A DNA stretch of 64,000 nucleotides from Larsenimonas salina (GCF_023736155.1 NZ_JAMLJJ010000001.1:558001-622000); one strand, 5' to 3'. Counted from the stretch's first letter, positions 35,594 to 45,171 are shown. Notes: generated from the sequence alone by a model not told the origin. A program made the numbers and translations.

Positions 35594-37038
35594 TAGGCGC
35601 TCTCCTGCGTGCGAGATGGAGACCAGGTGCGAATATCGACAAAGTGACCCTCGATGGCCGCCGCTGCCGCCATGGCCGGGCTGACCAGATGCGTGCGACC
35701 GCCATAGCCCTGCCGCCCTTCGAAGTTGCGGTTCGAGGTCGAGGCGCAGTGCTCGCCCGCGCCCAGCTTGTCGGCGTTCATCGCAAGACACATTGAACAG
35801 CCAGGCTCGCGCCATTCAAAACCGGCCTGCTTGAACACTACGTCCAGCCCCTCACGCTCGGCCATTCGCTTCACAAGTCCGGAACCCGGCACCACCATGG
35901 CCTGCTTGAGACTCGGTGACACCCGGCAGCCCTTGACCACCTCGGCGGCGGCGCGCAGGTCTTCGATGCGGGAGTTGGTGCAGGACCCGATGAACACGCG
36001 ATCAAGCTGGATGTCGGTGATCTTCTGACCGCCGGAGAGCCCCATGTACTCAAGCGCGCGCTCGACGCCACGACGCTTGGTGGCGTCGGTAATGTCGGAA
36101 GGCGCGGGCACCGCCCCCGTAATACCAACGACCATTTCCGGGCTGGTGCCCCAGCTGACCTGCGGCTCGATCTTGGCCGCATCGAGATGGACGACCTTAT
36201 CGAACTCGGCGTCGGTGTCGGAGACCAGCTCCTGCCAGCGCATCACCGCCTGCTCCCAGACGTCTTCAAGCGGGGCGAACGGGCGCTTGGCCACATAGTC
36301 GATGGTGGTCTGATCGACCCCGACCAGACCGACGCGGGCGCCTGCCTCGATCGCCATGTTGCAGATCGTCATCCGGCCTTCCATCGAAAGCGCCTCGATG
36401 GCGCTGCCGGCGAACTCCATCGCATAGCCCGTGCCACCGGCGGTGCCGATGTCACCGATGATCGCCAAAATGATGTCCTTGGCGGTCACGCCCTCACCCA
36501 ACTCACCGTCGACCTGAATTTTCAGGTTTTTCATCTTGCGCTGAATCAGGCACTGGGTTGCCAGTACGTGCTCGACTTCAGAGGTACCGATGCCATGGGC
36601 CAGCGCACCGAAGGCGCCGTGCGTTGCGGTATGTGAATCGCCACAGACCACGGTCATGCCGGGAAGCGTCGCGCCCTGCTCGGGGCCGACCACGTGCACG
36701 ATGCCCTGACGCTCATCGTTGATGCCGAACTGCTCGATATTGAAATCGGTGCAGTTGCTGTCAAGGGTCATGACCTGAATGCGTGAGGTGTCGTCTTCGA
36801 TGCCTTCGATGCCAATGCTGCGCTCTTTCAGCGTGGTCGGCACGTTGTGGTCAGGCGTTGCGATGTTGGAATCGAGCCGCCAGGGTTTGCGATTGGCCAG
36901 GCGAAGCCCTTCGAACGCCTGCGGCGAGGTCACCTCGTGCAGAAGCTGGCGGTCGATGTAGATCAGCGCCGTGCCGTCGTCACGCTGCTGTACCAGGTGG
37001 GCATCCCACAATTTGTCGTACAGGGTTCGTCCTGCCAT
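35593..37038 (-). CDS. leuC: 3-Isopropylmalate dehydratase, large subunit
   Basis: 481 residues, aconitase family. Fe-S ligands are in [10 protein letters not shown] near 345 and [11 protein letters not shown] near 410; [20 protein letters not shown] near 130 is the active-site loop. It carries the 4Fe-4S cluster of the LeuCD isomerase. SD AGGGAG precedes the ATG and is partly next to a small TCGGC/GCCGA hairpin (37050-37062). It heads the leuCDB operon and is divergent from a LysR gene. Confidence 0.97.
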   Translation of the reverse strand: MAGRTLYDKLWDAHLVQQRDDGTALIYIDRQLLHEVTSPQAFEGLRLANRKPWRLDSNIATPDHNVPTTLKERSIGIEGIEDDTSRIQVMTLDSNCTDFNIEQFGINDERQGIVHVVGPEQGATLPGMTVVCGDSHTATHGAFGALAHGIGTSEVEHVLATQCLIQRKMKNLKIQVDGELGEGVTAKDIILAIIGDIGTAGGTGYAMEFAGSAIEALSMEGRMTICNMAIEAGARVGLVGVDQTTIDYVAKRPFAPLEDVWEQAVMRWQELVSDTDAEFDKVVHLDAAKIEPQVSWGTSPEMVVGITGAVPAPSDITDATKRRGVERALEYMGLSGGQKITDIQLDRVFIGSCTNSRIEDLRAAAEVVKGCRVSPSLKQAMVVPGSGLVKRMAEREGLDVVFKQAGFEWREPGCSMCLAMNADKLGAGEHCASTSNRNFEGRQGYGGRTHLVSPAMAAAAAIEGHFVDIRTWSPSRTQESA

Positions 37039-37187
37039 GTCGTTCTCCCTCGGCTGTGCCGATGTTTATCGCTTGGCAAGTCAGGCCTGCCAGTCACGTC
37101 GGTCCGTTACAGCCTCTAGGCTATGGACGTGCTAGCATAAAAGCAATTCATGTTTTTTATTCTATGCATTCCATGAAGGAATAGACC
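37039..37187. promoter_or_regulatory. Divergent leuC / LysR control region
   Basis: This 149-base gap contains the AT-rich segment 37136-37170 and a TTCATG/CATGAA inverted pair (37147-37152 and 37172-37177). LysR-type proteins commonly bind such regions to control both themselves and the divergent operon. No leucine-rich leader peptide is visible on the leuC side. Confidence 0.5.
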
Positions 37188-38081
37188 GTGGACACTCAAA
37201 GTCTGAAGGCGTTTGTAAGCGTTGCGCAGTCGGGGTCGTTTTCCCAGGCCGCCGAACAGCTCCATCTGACCCAGCCGGCGGTCAGCAAACGCATTGCTAC
37301 CCTCGAGGCGCAGGTAGGCAGCCGCCTGTTCGACCGCATCGGGCGCACCATCAGCCTGACCGAGGCCGGCCGAACGCTGCTGCCCCGCGCGCGCCAGATT
37401 CTGGTGATGTTCGACGATACCCAAAGGGCGCTTTCAAACCTGAACGGCGGTGTTCAGGGCAATCTGGTGCTGGCCACCAGCCACCACATCGGCCTGCACC
37501 GTCTGCCGCCGCTTTTAAAAACGTTCACGCGGCATCACCCAGGGGTAAAACTCGACATGCGCTTTCTCGATTCCGAAAAGGCGTACTCGGGCGTGCTGTC
37601 GGGGGATCTGGAACTGGGCATCGTGACGCTTGCGCCCCACCCCGACCCATCGCTGGTCATCGAGCCGGTCTGGGTCGATCAGCTCCGGTTCGTGTGCGCG
37701 CCCGATCATCCGCTGGCGCACCGGCCAGTCACCCATCTTTCGGAGCTTGCGCCGTTTGACGCAGTACTGCCGGGGGAGCTGACCTTTACTCGAGGGATCG
37801 TAATGCAGGGCTTTGCCCGCGAGGGGCTCGCAGTCAACGTGGCAATGTCAACCAACTACCTGGAAACGCTCAAGATGATGGTGTCCATCGGCCTTGGCTG
37901 GAGCGTGATGCCGGAATCGATGATCACCGATGAGCTTCACGTAATGACACTTGATCATCCGCCGATCGAGCGGCCGCTCGGTTATCTGTTTCATCGTCAC
38001 CGAACGCTTTCCAACGCCGCGCGCGCCATGATCGAGCTGCTCGAGCAGGCAAAAGCGCAGCAGCGCACGTTACCCGCTTGA
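37188..38081 (+). CDS. LysR-family regulator divergent from leuC
   Basis: 297 residues starting with GTG, seven bases after AAGGA. The helix-turn-helix AAEQLHLTQPAVSKRIATLE is at 20-39; the effector-binding domain has LATSHHIGLHRLPPLLKTF near 90. A LysR gene divergent from leuCDB is also usual in Pseudomonas, so it is likely to control the leucine operon, with a pathway intermediate as possible co-inducer. That role is inference. The gap to tsx (211 bases) has no clear terminator. Confidence 0.9.
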   Translation: MDTQSLKAFVSVAQSGSFSQAAEQLHLTQPAVSKRIATLEAQVGSRLFDRIGRTISLTEAGRTLLPRARQILVMFDDTQRALSNLNGGVQGNLVLATSHHIGLHRLPPLLKTFTRHHPGVKLDMRFLDSEKAYSGVLSGDLELGIVTLAPHPDPSLVIEPVWVDQLRFVCAPDHPLAHRPVTHLSELAPFDAVLPGELTFTRGIVMQGFAREGLAVNVAMSTNYLETLKMMVSIGLGWSVMPESMITDELHVMTLDHPPIERPLGYLFHRHRTLSNAARAMIELLEQAKAQQRTLPA

Positions 38082-38233
38082 ATTTCGCAAAGGCGCGGGG
38101 CAGTCTAGTCCGCTCGATGTCAGGGCGCCGAACGGGACGTTCAGGGAACACGCCCTCGCCTTAAAACGAGCCTTCAGGCGTAACTGCATCAGGGCGAGAC
38201 GCTTATTAGACGCCCGATGAAACCGCAGCATTC

Positions 38234-38275
38234 AAAACGACAAGACGCACTTAAAAACACCGCTTAAAACGACAA
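38234..38275 (+). promoter_or_regulatory. Direct repeat upstream of the tsx-like gene
   Basis: AAAACGACAA occurs at 38234-38243 and again at 38266-38275, 32 bases apart (about three helical turns), in the 60 bases before the start codon. Same-face spacing suggests a regulator site, but no family can be named. Confidence 0.35.
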
Positions 38276-38292
38276 CAAACAGGGTTGCCCAA

Positions 38293-39270
38293 ATGACCTC
38301 GACTTCCTTTTTCCGGACTGGCGTCACGCTCAGTGACCTGACACGTTACTGGCCGGCAGCAGCGCTTCTGGCATGCTCGACCATCAATGCCTCCGCAGCG
38401 CTGGCTGACGACACGGCAACCGGTCAGGACGCCGCCAACGAGACGGCAAGCTACGAAACCACTGAAAATGCGCCCCGCAGCGAGTACCTCTCGAGCTGGC
38501 TCAATCAGAACGTGACCGTAATCGGCAGCAAGAACATCCGGTTCGGCCCGCAACAGATCGATGACATCTACCTCGAGTACGAATTTGCCGGGCGCAAGGG
38601 GCCGTGGGACCTCTACGGCTATATCGACTTTCCGAAGTTCTTCGGCATCGGCAACGACGCCGACAACGGCATTTTCGATAACGGCTCGCCGGTCTTTGCC
38701 GAACTCGAACCCCGGCTCTCGATCAACGAAGTGCTGGATAAGGACTTGAGCGTTGGCCCGTTCAAGGAGTGGTACCTGGCCGCGGACTACATCTTTGACT
38801 GGGGTCACAACTCGGACAACCGCCAGAACACCCTCTACGCCGGTGTCGGCACCGACATCGAGACCGGCACCCCGCTTGGGCTGTCGGTCAACCTCTACAA
38901 GCGCTATCAGTGGGAAAACTACGGCGCGGCCAACGAAAACCAGTGGGATGGTTACCGGGCACAAGTGAAGTATTTCTTGGCGCTCGCCACCTTCGGCAAC
39001 GGCGCAAAGCTTGATTACGTGGGTTTCACCAACTTCGATTTCGGCTCTGATCTGGGCGACAAGGCTGGCGCAACCCGCACCAACGAGGCAACGGTTGCCA
39101 CCAACGTGCTGCTTTACTCGTTCACCCACCTTCGCTTCATGGCCGTGGCCCGCTATTTCCACAACGGCGGCCAGTGGAATGACGATGCCACACTTGATTT
39201 CGGCGACGGCCCCTTCCACGTGCGCTCGACCGGATGGGGGTATTACTTTGGCGTGGGCTGGCAGTTCTGA
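38293..39270 (+). CDS. tsx: Nucleoside-specific outer-membrane channel, Tsx-like
   Basis: 325 residues. An extended N-terminus with a hydrophobic signal (about 20-40, ending SAALADD) precedes a beta-barrel of alternating aromatic and polar residues: DIYLEYEFAGRKGPWDLYGY, FPKFFGIGNDADNG and the C-terminal GWGYYFGVGWQF, ending in Phe as outer-membrane proteins do. The pattern is that of the Tsx family, which admits nucleosides (and serves some phages and colicins). Together with NupC at 5.3 kb it would give a two-membrane nucleoside route. The long pre-signal stretch suggests a later ATG is possible, but none is obvious. Confidence 0.85.
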   Translation: MTSTSFFRTGVTLSDLTRYWPAAALLACSTINASAALADDTATGQDAANETASYETTENAPRSEYLSSWLNQNVTVIGSKNIRFGPQQIDDIYLEYEFAGRKGPWDLYGYIDFPKFFGIGNDADNGIFDNGSPVFAELEPRLSINEVLDKDLSVGPFKEWYLAADYIFDWGHNSDNRQNTLYAGVGTDIETGTPLGLSVNLYKRYQWENYGAANENQWDGYRAQVKYFLALATFGNGAKLDYVGFTNFDFGSDLGDKAGATRTNEATVATNVLLYSFTHLRFMAVARYFHNGGQWNDDATLDFGDGPFHVRSTGWGYYFGVGWQF

Positions 39271-39297
39271 TCGACTGTCCATGCACTCAAGGCGTGA

Positions 39298-39345
39298 GTA
39301 CGCTCAATAAAAAGTACGCTCAATAAAAAGTACGTTCAATAAAAA
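39298..39345. repeat. 16-bp tandem repeat, three copies, after tsx
   Basis: GTACGCTCAATAAAAA occurs at 39298-39313 and 39314-39329, and once more with one change at 39330-39345. The last copy runs into the A-tract of the terminator. This is a small VNTR-like array in the tsx 3' region. Confidence 0.92.
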
Positions 39346-39371
39346 AGGCCGCCCTCTAGGGCGGCCTTTTT
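39341..39371. terminator. Bidirectional terminator between tsx and cysE
   Basis: An eight-base-pair GC stem (39347-39354 with 39359-39366), loop TCTA, flanked by six A and five T. It serves both convergent genes. Confidence 0.93.
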
Positions 39372-39413
39372 GGTTTTGTAAGCGCTCGATAGGAACCCGA
39401 GCACCGCGCTCGG

Positions 39414-40253
39414 TCAGGATTGACTGCTTGCCGTTTTCGAGCCGGTGTCTGAAAGCGCATCGAAGTCGCGGTCGAACGCGTTGTGCTCGAGCGTGACCGA
39501 CGGGCTCGGACACCGAGGGCGGCCAACGCGACGAGCCGGGACGCCAACGACGGTGGTGTGCGGGGCGACGTCGTCGAGCACGACACTGCCCGCACCGATC
39601 TGTGCGCCGCTTCCGATAGAAATATTGCCGAGAACGGTCGCGCTTGCCCCGATCAGTACCCCATGATGGACCTTCGGGTGGCGGTCGCCCGCTTCCTTAC
39701 CGGTACCCCCGAGGGTAACCCCCTGAAGGATCGACACATTGTTGCCGATCGACGCCGTTTCACCGATCACGATGCCGGTGGCGTGGTCAAGCATGACGCC
39801 ATGACCAATCGGGCATGCCGGATGAATATCGACCCCGAATACTTCGGAACTGCGGTTTTGAAGCATGCCGGCCATCATGTGACGGCCATCGTGCCAAAGC
39901 ATGTGCGCGACTCGGTGTACCTGCAGCGCAATGAAGCCCTTCTGATAAAGCACGACGTTCAGTGCAAGGGTCGAGGCGGCGTCGCGCTCGAGCACGGCGT
40001 CGATGTCGCGCACCGCTTCACCGATCAGGGAGGGCGTCGAGGAAAGCGATTGCCGGAACAGCGCCAGCAGCGACGTGAGCGGCAACATCTCATTGGCAAG
40101 CTTGCGCGCCATGATGTTGGTGAGCACATCTCCGAGATCCTGACAGGCAAGCACCTGGGCATGCATGGCAGAGGCCAGGAGCGGTTCCTGGACTACAACG
40201 TCGTTGGCTTCCTTGCAAAGCGTATCGAACATGCGCTGTTCACACGTCATCAT
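39414..40253 (-). CDS. cysE: Serine O-acetyltransferase
   Basis: 279 residues, the size of E. coli CysE. An N-terminal helical domain is followed by left-handed beta-helix repeats: VDIHPACPIGHGVMLDHATG, IVIGETASIGNNVSILQGV and VTVLGNISIGSGAQIGAGSV-type turns. It transfers an acetyl group from acetyl-CoA to serine, the first step of cysteine synthesis. The C-terminal tail after about 240 probably binds cysteine synthase or cysteine. Two ATGs lie in tandem (40253 and 40250), after GGGGAATTAAG. Confidence 0.95.
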   Translation of the reverse strand: MMTCEQRMFDTLCKEANDVVVQEPLLASAMHAQVLACQDLGDVLTNIMARKLANEMLPLTSLLALFRQSLSSTPSLIGEAVRDIDAVLERDAASTLALNVVLYQKGFIALQVHRVAHMLWHDGRHMMAGMLQNRSSEVFGVDIHPACPIGHGVMLDHATGIVIGETASIGNNVSILQGVTLGGTGKEAGDRHPKVHHGVLIGASATVLGNISIGSGAQIGAGSVVLDDVAPHTTVVGVPARRVGRPRCPSPSVTLEHNAFDRDFDALSDTGSKTASSQS

Positions 40254-40299
40254 CTTAATTCCCCGACACGAAGCGGTTTAGTACGCGAAAGATAGCAGA

Positions 40300-41394
40300 C
40301 TACTCTTTCATGCCAAGTTTTGGTGTGCCGACTTGAACATCCGCGTTCTGACCACGATGACGCAGCAGATGATCCAAAAGTGTCAGCGCCATCATCGCCT
40401 CGGCGATGGGCGTCGCCCGAATGCCGACACATGGGTCGTGACGGCCCTTGGTCACCATCTCATGTCCCTCTCCCTCAACGTCGATGGTCTGACCAGGAAT
40501 CGTGATGCTCGAGGTTGGTTTCAACGCCATGCTCACAACGATCGGCTGCCCCGAGGAAATGCCGCCAAGCACCCCGCCCGCGTGATTGGACAAAAAGCCC
40601 TCGGGCGTCATTTCATCGCGATGAACGCTGCCCTTTTGATCGATCACGCCGAATCCGTCACCGATCTCGACGCCTTTCACCGCATTGATGCCCATCATGG
40701 CGTGGGCAAGATCTGCGTCGAGGCGGTCGAACACCGGTTCGCCAAGCCCCACCGGCACGTTGTCCGCGACTACCGTGATGCGGGCGCCGACGCTGTCCTG
40801 GGCGCGACGAAGCTCGTCCATATAGGCTTCGAGTTCGCCGACAAGCTCATTGTTTGGGGCGAAGAACGGATTGTCATCGACGTCTTCCCAGCGCTTGAAT
40901 GGAATCTCGATCGGACCGAGCTGGCTCATGTAGCCCCGGATCGTGACGCCGTAGGTGGAAAGCACCTTTTTCGCGACGGCGCCGGCGGCGACACGCATCG
41001 CGGTCTCGCGGGCGCTGGAACGGCCGCCGCCCCGATAATCGCGGACGCCGTACTTGTGATGATAGGTGTAGTCGGCGTGCGCCGGACGAAACACATCCTT
41101 GATCTTGGAATAATCCTTGGACCGCTGATCGGTATTTTCGATCAAAAGCCCGATCGGCGTACCGGTGGTCTTGCCTTCGAACACACCGGAGAGAATGCGC
41201 ACCTCGTCGGCTTCCCTGCGCTGAGTGGTGTGGCGCGAGGAGCCCGGACGACGGCGGTCGAGATCACGTTGAAGATCCGATTCATCGAGCTCGATGCCCG
41301 GCGGGCACCCATCGATGATGGCGCCAAGCGCTGCGCCGTGACTTTCCCCGAAGGTGGTGACGGTAAAGAGCCGTCCGAAGGTATTTCCAGCCAT
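40300..41394 (-). CDS. aroC: Chorismate synthase
   Basis: 364 residues. Start [20 protein letters not shown] is the family signature, and [20 protein letters not shown] near 120 binds FMN/substrate. It eliminates phosphate from EPSP to give chorismate, using reduced FMN. AGGA lies nine bases before the ATG. prmB ends 41 bases upstream on the same strand; the prmB-aroC order is shared with E. coli and Pseudomonas. Confidence 0.97.
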   Translation of the reverse strand: MAGNTFGRLFTVTTFGESHGAALGAIIDGCPPGIELDESDLQRDLDRRRPGSSRHTTQRREADEVRILSGVFEGKTTGTPIGLLIENTDQRSKDYSKIKDVFRPAHADYTYHHKYGVRDYRGGGRSSARETAMRVAAGAVAKKVLSTYGVTIRGYMSQLGPIEIPFKRWEDVDDNPFFAPNNELVGELEAYMDELRRAQDSVGARITVVADNVPVGLGEPVFDRLDADLAHAMMGINAVKGVEIGDGFGVIDQKGSVHRDEMTPEGFLSNHAGGVLGGISSGQPIVVSMALKPTSSITIPGQTIDVEGEGHEMVTKGRHDPCVGIRATPIAEAMMALTLLDHLLRHRGQNADVQVGTPKLGMKE

Positions 41395-41435
41395 GAGTTC
41401 AGTTCCTGGTAACTACGTTCTGGGTCAATTCGGGC

Positions 41436-42386
41436 TTACACCGAGGGCGCGGTCTCGGCCCAATACGCCTTGAGCGTCTCCGCCGTAATGGCAAATATGC
41501 CCTCACCGCCGTGCTCAAACTCGAGCCACATGACAGGGAGGTCCGGATAGGCCGCGTCAAGATGCACGGCGGAATTGCCAACCTCGACGATCAAGACGCC
41601 GTGGTTGGTCAGATGCGCGCCCGCCTCCTTCAGGATGCGGTGCACGATCGACAGGCCATCATCACCTGCGGCCAGCGCAAGCGTCGGCTCATGACCAAAC
41701 TCGCTCGGCATGGCGGCCAGATCGCGTGCATCGACATACGGCGGGTTGGAAACGATCAGATCGAAGCGCTCATCGCCCAGACCGTCGAAGAGATCGCTTT
41801 CAATGACCTCGACTCGATCAAGAAGCTCATGGCGCTCGGTATTTCGACGCGCGACGTCAAGCGCATCCGGGCTGATGTCTGAGAGCACCACCTCGGTGGT
41901 CGACAGCATCAGTGCGGTCGCAAGCCCGATGCAGCCAGAGCCCGTGCAAAGATCCAGCACCCGCGCCGGCGGCTCGACCGTGAACCACGGTGCGAACCCC
42001 TGCTGAATCAGCTCGGCAATCGGTGAGCGCGGAATCAGGACAGCGGGGCTGACCTCAAAGGGGATGCCGGCAAAATAGGCCTCGCCCAAAAGATACGGCA
42101 GCGGCGTTCGCGTCTCGACTCGCGCCCGAATGAGCGCCATCACTCGAAGCGCTTCTGGGCGGGTCAGCCTGGCATCGATCACGTTAGGGTCGATGTCGTG
42201 CGGCAAATGGAGTGCGCCAAGCACCAGCGCCACGGCCTCATCCCATGCAGATTCGGTGCCGTGCCCGAAATACAGGCGCTCGGCCTGAAAACGGCTGACG
42301 GCAAAGCGAATGTAGTCACGCAGCGTACTCAGCTCATCGATGAGTGCGTCATCGGTGCTCGTGAGCGGGTTGACAGGGGCGGACAC
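41436..42386 (-). CDS. prmB: Ribosomal protein uL3 glutamine methyltransferase
   Basis: 316 residues from a GTG at 42386. The frame is open beyond this, but that part overlaps the divergent smr gene, and homologues begin about here ([20 protein letters not shown]). No good SD is visible, so the start is provisional. The SAM motif is [18 protein letters not shown], and NPPY (in [13 protein letters not shown]) is the glutamine-methylation motif. It methylates Gln150 of ribosomal protein L3. Operon with aroC. Confidence 0.93.
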   Translation of the reverse strand: MSAPVNPLTSTDDALIDELSTLRDYIRFAVSRFQAERLYFGHGTESAWDEAVALVLGALHLPHDIDPNVIDARLTRPEALRVMALIRARVETRTPLPYLLGEAYFAGIPFEVSPAVLIPRSPIAELIQQGFAPWFTVEPPARVLDLCTGSGCIGLATALMLSTTEVVLSDISPDALDVARRNTERHELLDRVEVIESDLFDGLGDERFDLIVSNPPYVDARDLAAMPSEFGHEPTLALAAGDDGLSIVHRILKEAGAHLTNHGVLIVEVGNSAVHLDAAYPDLPVMWLEFEHGGEGIFAITAETLKAYWAETAPSV

Positions 42387-42591
42387 GAAGGTGGCAGACG
42401 GGCACACGACAGACGAACTCCAAGAAAAATCAGATAAATGACAGTGATCGCCTATTGGCGTAGCCGGTAAGTCTACCTTGCCCACCATGGCCTTGAAAGG
42501 CGTGACATTTACATTCGAGGCATGGCTCTTATACTTGAGCCAACGCAACGCCATTCCCCTTCTCCCCCATTTGCTAGCGGTGTATCTTGCC
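42387..42591. promoter_or_regulatory. Divergent prmB / smr intergenic region
   Basis: 205 bases between the chosen starts of prmB and the smr gene. I see no strong hairpin or operator. Both genes have weak or absent Shine-Dalgarno sites, so the true boundaries may lie inside this interval. Confidence 0.35.
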
Positions 42592-43155
42592 ATGCCGACG
42601 GATGACGACGACCTCGATTTTTTCCGCCAGAACATGAATGAGGAAGGAGTGCGCCGCCTGCACGTCAACCGCGCCAATGTGCAACCGACAAGAACGGCCG
42701 CGACCAACGCCCACGCCCGCCGGGCGGCCGCCGTTGCCGCGCCGGAAAGCGCTGACGCCCCAAGCCGCATGTCAGATGGTCGAGTCACGCCCGTTCGCCC
42801 TTCCGAAGCCTTGTTTTTCGCTTTACCGGACCTCCCCTGGCGCACCCAACAGCAGCTCAAGCGCGGCGCCATTGAATGGCAGGCCGGGCTCGACCTGCAC
42901 GGCTACACGCTCGATGAAGCCCGCTCGGAGCTTGAGACCTTTTTGAACGAGGCTCGGCGCCAGCGTCAGCGCTGCGTGATCGTGGTTCACGGCAAATCCC
43001 GCGCCAATACAGCGGGCTACCCGGTCATCAAGAGTCACGTCAACGCCTGGCTGAGAGAAATGCCCTTTGTGCTGGCGTTTTGCTCAAGCCTTGAACGAGA
43101 CGGCGGCACCGGCGCGGTGTATGTCCTGTTGAAAAAAAGCGGCCAGCCTGACTGA
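42592..43155 (+). CDS. smrB: Smr-domain endonuclease-like protein (SmrB/YfcN type)
   Basis: 187 residues from ATG 42592 ([20 protein letters not shown]), matching the usual start; the frame is open 38 codons upstream without support. The N-terminal half is charged and linker-like. The C-terminal Smr domain carries [19 protein letters not shown] and [14 protein letters not shown], the DLHG and HGK signatures. SmrB cleaves mRNA at collided ribosomes in E. coli, in line with the divergent neighbour prmB, which modifies the ribosome. That E. coli role is transferred by homology. Confidence 0.88.
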   Translation: MPTDDDDLDFFRQNMNEEGVRRLHVNRANVQPTRTAATNAHARRAAAVAAPESADAPSRMSDGRVTPVRPSEALFFALPDLPWRTQQQLKRGAIEWQAGLDLHGYTLDEARSELETFLNEARRQRQRCVIVVHGKSRANTAGYPVIKSHVNAWLREMPFVLAFCSSLERDGGTGAVYVLLKKSGQPD

Positions 43156-43182
43156 TCTCGGGCCTACGTGACGAAATGCGGT

Positions 43183-44085
43183 CTAGCCTTCGCTGTAGCC
43201 GGCCTCGAAACGGTCCAATGCATCGCGGGCCAAATGGCGCCCAAGCTCGATCATCGGAGTGGCGCGTTGAAATTCGTGGGTCCCGCAGACCGATTTAGGC
43301 ACATTGATCAACACATCCGGCGGATAGCCGGCGATCTTGTACTGGGCCAGTGCGGCCTGGGTGATGTCGAAGGCCTTGAGCATTAGGTCGAGCTTGCCGA
43401 GCGCCTGCGCGCTCGGGGCCTGCGTGGCGTCATCGCTTGAAAAGCGTTTTCGTAACGAGGAAAACCAGCTCTCTTCGGTCTCGACCTTGATCTCGGTCGG
43501 TGACGGCAACAGCTCTTCGAGCGTCACGTTCTTGGGCGAGGTGGCTGTCGCGTTGACGGCAATGATGATGTCGGCGTCATGAGAGGCAACCGCTGGAAGA
43601 ATCGGCAAGGGGTTCAAGAGCCCGCCATCGACGAGAAATCGCCCCTGCTGCTCCACCGGCGTCATGATGCCGGGAATGGCGATCGAGGCCCGAATGGCAT
43701 CCGACAGCGAACCGCTTTGAAACCACAGCTCGCGCTGACGGGTCATGTCGGTGGCAACGATCGTCAACGGCGCCGGCAGATCCTCGATGTTGAATTCATC
43801 GGTCAGCCGGCCCAGCCGGCGCATGATCTTGACGCCCCGAATGGCGCCGGAGCTTTCCCAGCTGAAGTCGAGCAGCCGAAGGATGTCGAGCGTCTTGAGC
43901 TTGCTGACCCAGCGGCGATAGGACTCGAGCTGGCCGGCCAGATAGATGCCGCCGATGACGGCCCCCATCGAACACCCACTGATGGCCACAATGTCATGGC
44001 CACGCGCCTCGAGCTCGTCGATGACACCGATGTGGGCATACCCTCTTGCTCCACCGCTTCCAAGCACCAATGCCACACGCGCCAT
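43183..44085 (-). CDS. Patatin-like phospholipase (RssA type)
   Basis: 300 residues. Patatin features: oxyanion loop GSGGARG at 9-15, nucleophile Ser39 in SGCSMGAV, and the catalytic Asp153 in VDGG. These proteins hydrolyse acyl esters of lipids in the cytosol or at the membrane; RssA-like members have no confirmed substrate. Its ATG overlaps the stop of the upstream hydrolase gene by one base (TAATG), so the two are coupled. It converges on smr. Confidence 0.9.
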   Translation of the reverse strand: MARVALVLGSGGARGYAHIGVIDELEARGHDIVAISGCSMGAVIGGIYLAGQLESYRRWVSKLKTLDILRLLDFSWESSGAIRGVKIMRRLGRLTDEFNIEDLPAPLTIVATDMTRQRELWFQSGSLSDAIRASIAIPGIMTPVEQQGRFLVDGGLLNPLPILPAVASHDADIIIAVNATATSPKNVTLEELLPSPTEIKVETEESWFSSLRKRFSSDDATQAPSAQALGKLDLMLKAFDITQAALAQYKIAGYPPDVLINVPKSVCGTHEFQRATPMIELGRHLARDALDRFEAGYSEG

Positions 44086-44996
44086 TAACCGTCCTCCCGG
44101 CCCTTTGTTCGGTTATCGGCGGTACCGACATGTTCATTGAAAAAACCATCGACAATCGATGTGACCTTATCCGGGTCGAGATGAACGTGATGCCCGCCAT
44201 CAATCACACGACGGTCGAGGTTTGCCAGGTGACGTCGAGCCCGAACCGCCTGAGGGTGCGCGCCCAGCACGCCGCTCGAAGCCTCAATCAGCGTGACCGG
44301 ACATGCCACCTCACTTAATACCTGATCCCGCTGGGCGGGCGTGAACCGCATCAGGGAAGGATAAAGAAGCCGCGGGTCGGTGCGCCAGACAACGCCGTCG
44401 TCGACCTCGCTCAGATTTCTCGGCACCAGACACTCAGCCTGAGCCTCGCTCAAGGCAGTGACACCGCCGCTCACGCGCGCCCGAACTGCGGAGGCGACGC
44501 TTGAATGCACCTTGCGCGCACGTGGGCCTCGACGCATTTTCGTTACCGCTCGGCGCATCTGCTGCACGACGTCGGTCTCCGGTGTCACCAGCATGCCAAG
44601 GCCGTCGAGCAACCAGAGCCGCTCGACGCGCTCGGGCGCGATCGAAGCCGTCAACAACGCAACACTTGCCCCCATGGAGTGGCCCAGCAGACGAACCGGT
44701 GCGTCGGTAAGCTCATCAAGTGCATCCAGTACATCATGGACATAATCCCATAGCGCGTAATCGAGCGTGCCGGGCAGCCACTGGGAATGCCCGTGCCCGG
44801 AGAAATCAAGTGCCACCACACGGTATCCGCGGCGTACAAGCTCCGGGGCAAGGTGCGTGAAGCTCATGGCATTATCAAGCCAGCCATGAAGCGCAAGCAC
44901 CAACGGTGCGCTCGGATCGCCCCATGTGAGCGCTGCCAGCCGTCCGCCCGCCAGTGACCGCGCGTCGGACGCGGCAAAGCCTTCATCGGTAGTCAT
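44085..44996 (-). CDS. Alpha/beta-fold hydrolase
   Basis: 303 residues. The oxyanion region LALHGWLDNA (34-43), nucleophile Ser107 in LLGHSMGAS, and a late GGHHVHLDP with the catalytic His define an alpha/beta hydrolase of the carboxylesterase/lipase type (serum hydrolase-like). No signal peptide, so cytosolic. Substrate unknown. Coupled by TAATG to the patatin gene, so a joint role in acyl-ester turnover is plausible. Divergent from the AEC transporter. Confidence 0.88.
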   Translation of the reverse strand: MTTDEGFAASDARSLAGGRLAALTWGDPSAPLVLALHGWLDNAMSFTHLAPELVRRGYRVVALDFSGHGHSQWLPGTLDYALWDYVHDVLDALDELTDAPVRLLGHSMGASVALLTASIAPERVERLWLLDGLGMLVTPETDVVQQMRRAVTKMRRGPRARKVHSSVASAVRARVSGGVTALSEAQAECLVPRNLSEVDDGVVWRTDPRLLYPSLMRFTPAQRDQVLSEVACPVTLIEASSGVLGAHPQAVRARRHLANLDRRVIDGGHHVHLDPDKVTSIVDGFFNEHVGTADNRTKGREDG

Positions 44997-45078
44997 ACGT
45001 ACTTACCTGTCTGTCTTTAAGCGTATCGCCATTAACGCTACCATGGTCGTAGTCCCGCTCTCTTCGATCGAGTCCGTC

Positions 45079-45168
45079 ATGCCCAAGCGTTCCCGCCGTT
45101 CCACGCCAAATGGCCTTTTTCTGATTACCGTCGTCGTGGCGCTGATCGTAGCCTTTTTGAGTTTGTAA
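45079..45168 (+). CDS. Possible 29-residue membrane protein upstream of the AEC transporter
   Basis: An ATG at 45079 opens a 29-codon frame, MPKRSRRSTPNGLFLITVVV then ALIVAFLSL: a basic N-terminus followed by one hydrophobic helix. It fills the gap between the hydrolase and AEC genes and stops three bases before the AEC start, which would allow translational coupling. The SD is weak. A longer start at 45043 is also possible. Chance cannot be excluded. Confidence 0.38.
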   Translation: MPKRSRRSTPNGLFLITVVVALIVAFLSL

Positions 45169-45171
45169 TTC

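Noticed and set aside
34559-35596. 345-residue plus-strand frame across leuB and leuD
   Set aside because: Runs antisense through two certain genes and their gap; composition typical of a shadow frame.
35594-35815. N-terminal extension of leuD
   Set aside because: The frame is open upstream but lies inside leuC; homologues begin at ATG 35593, which overlaps the leuC stop as TAATG.
37039-37187. Leucine leader-peptide attenuator for leuCDB
   Set aside because: No short frame with leucine codon runs and no terminator hairpin with T-tract is seen in this gap.
38251-39282. Long minus-strand frame antisense to tsx
   Set aside because: It covers tsx completely and reads as low-quality repetitive Val/Glu/Arg sequence with no family; a side effect of GC-rich codons on the other strand.
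40333-41412. Long plus-strand frame antisense to aroC
   Set aside because: It mirrors aroC exactly, has no recognisable domain and no ribosome-binding site; aroC is certain.
42387-42872. N-terminal extension of prmB
   Set aside because: The open frame overlaps the divergent smr gene; homologues start near GTG 42386.
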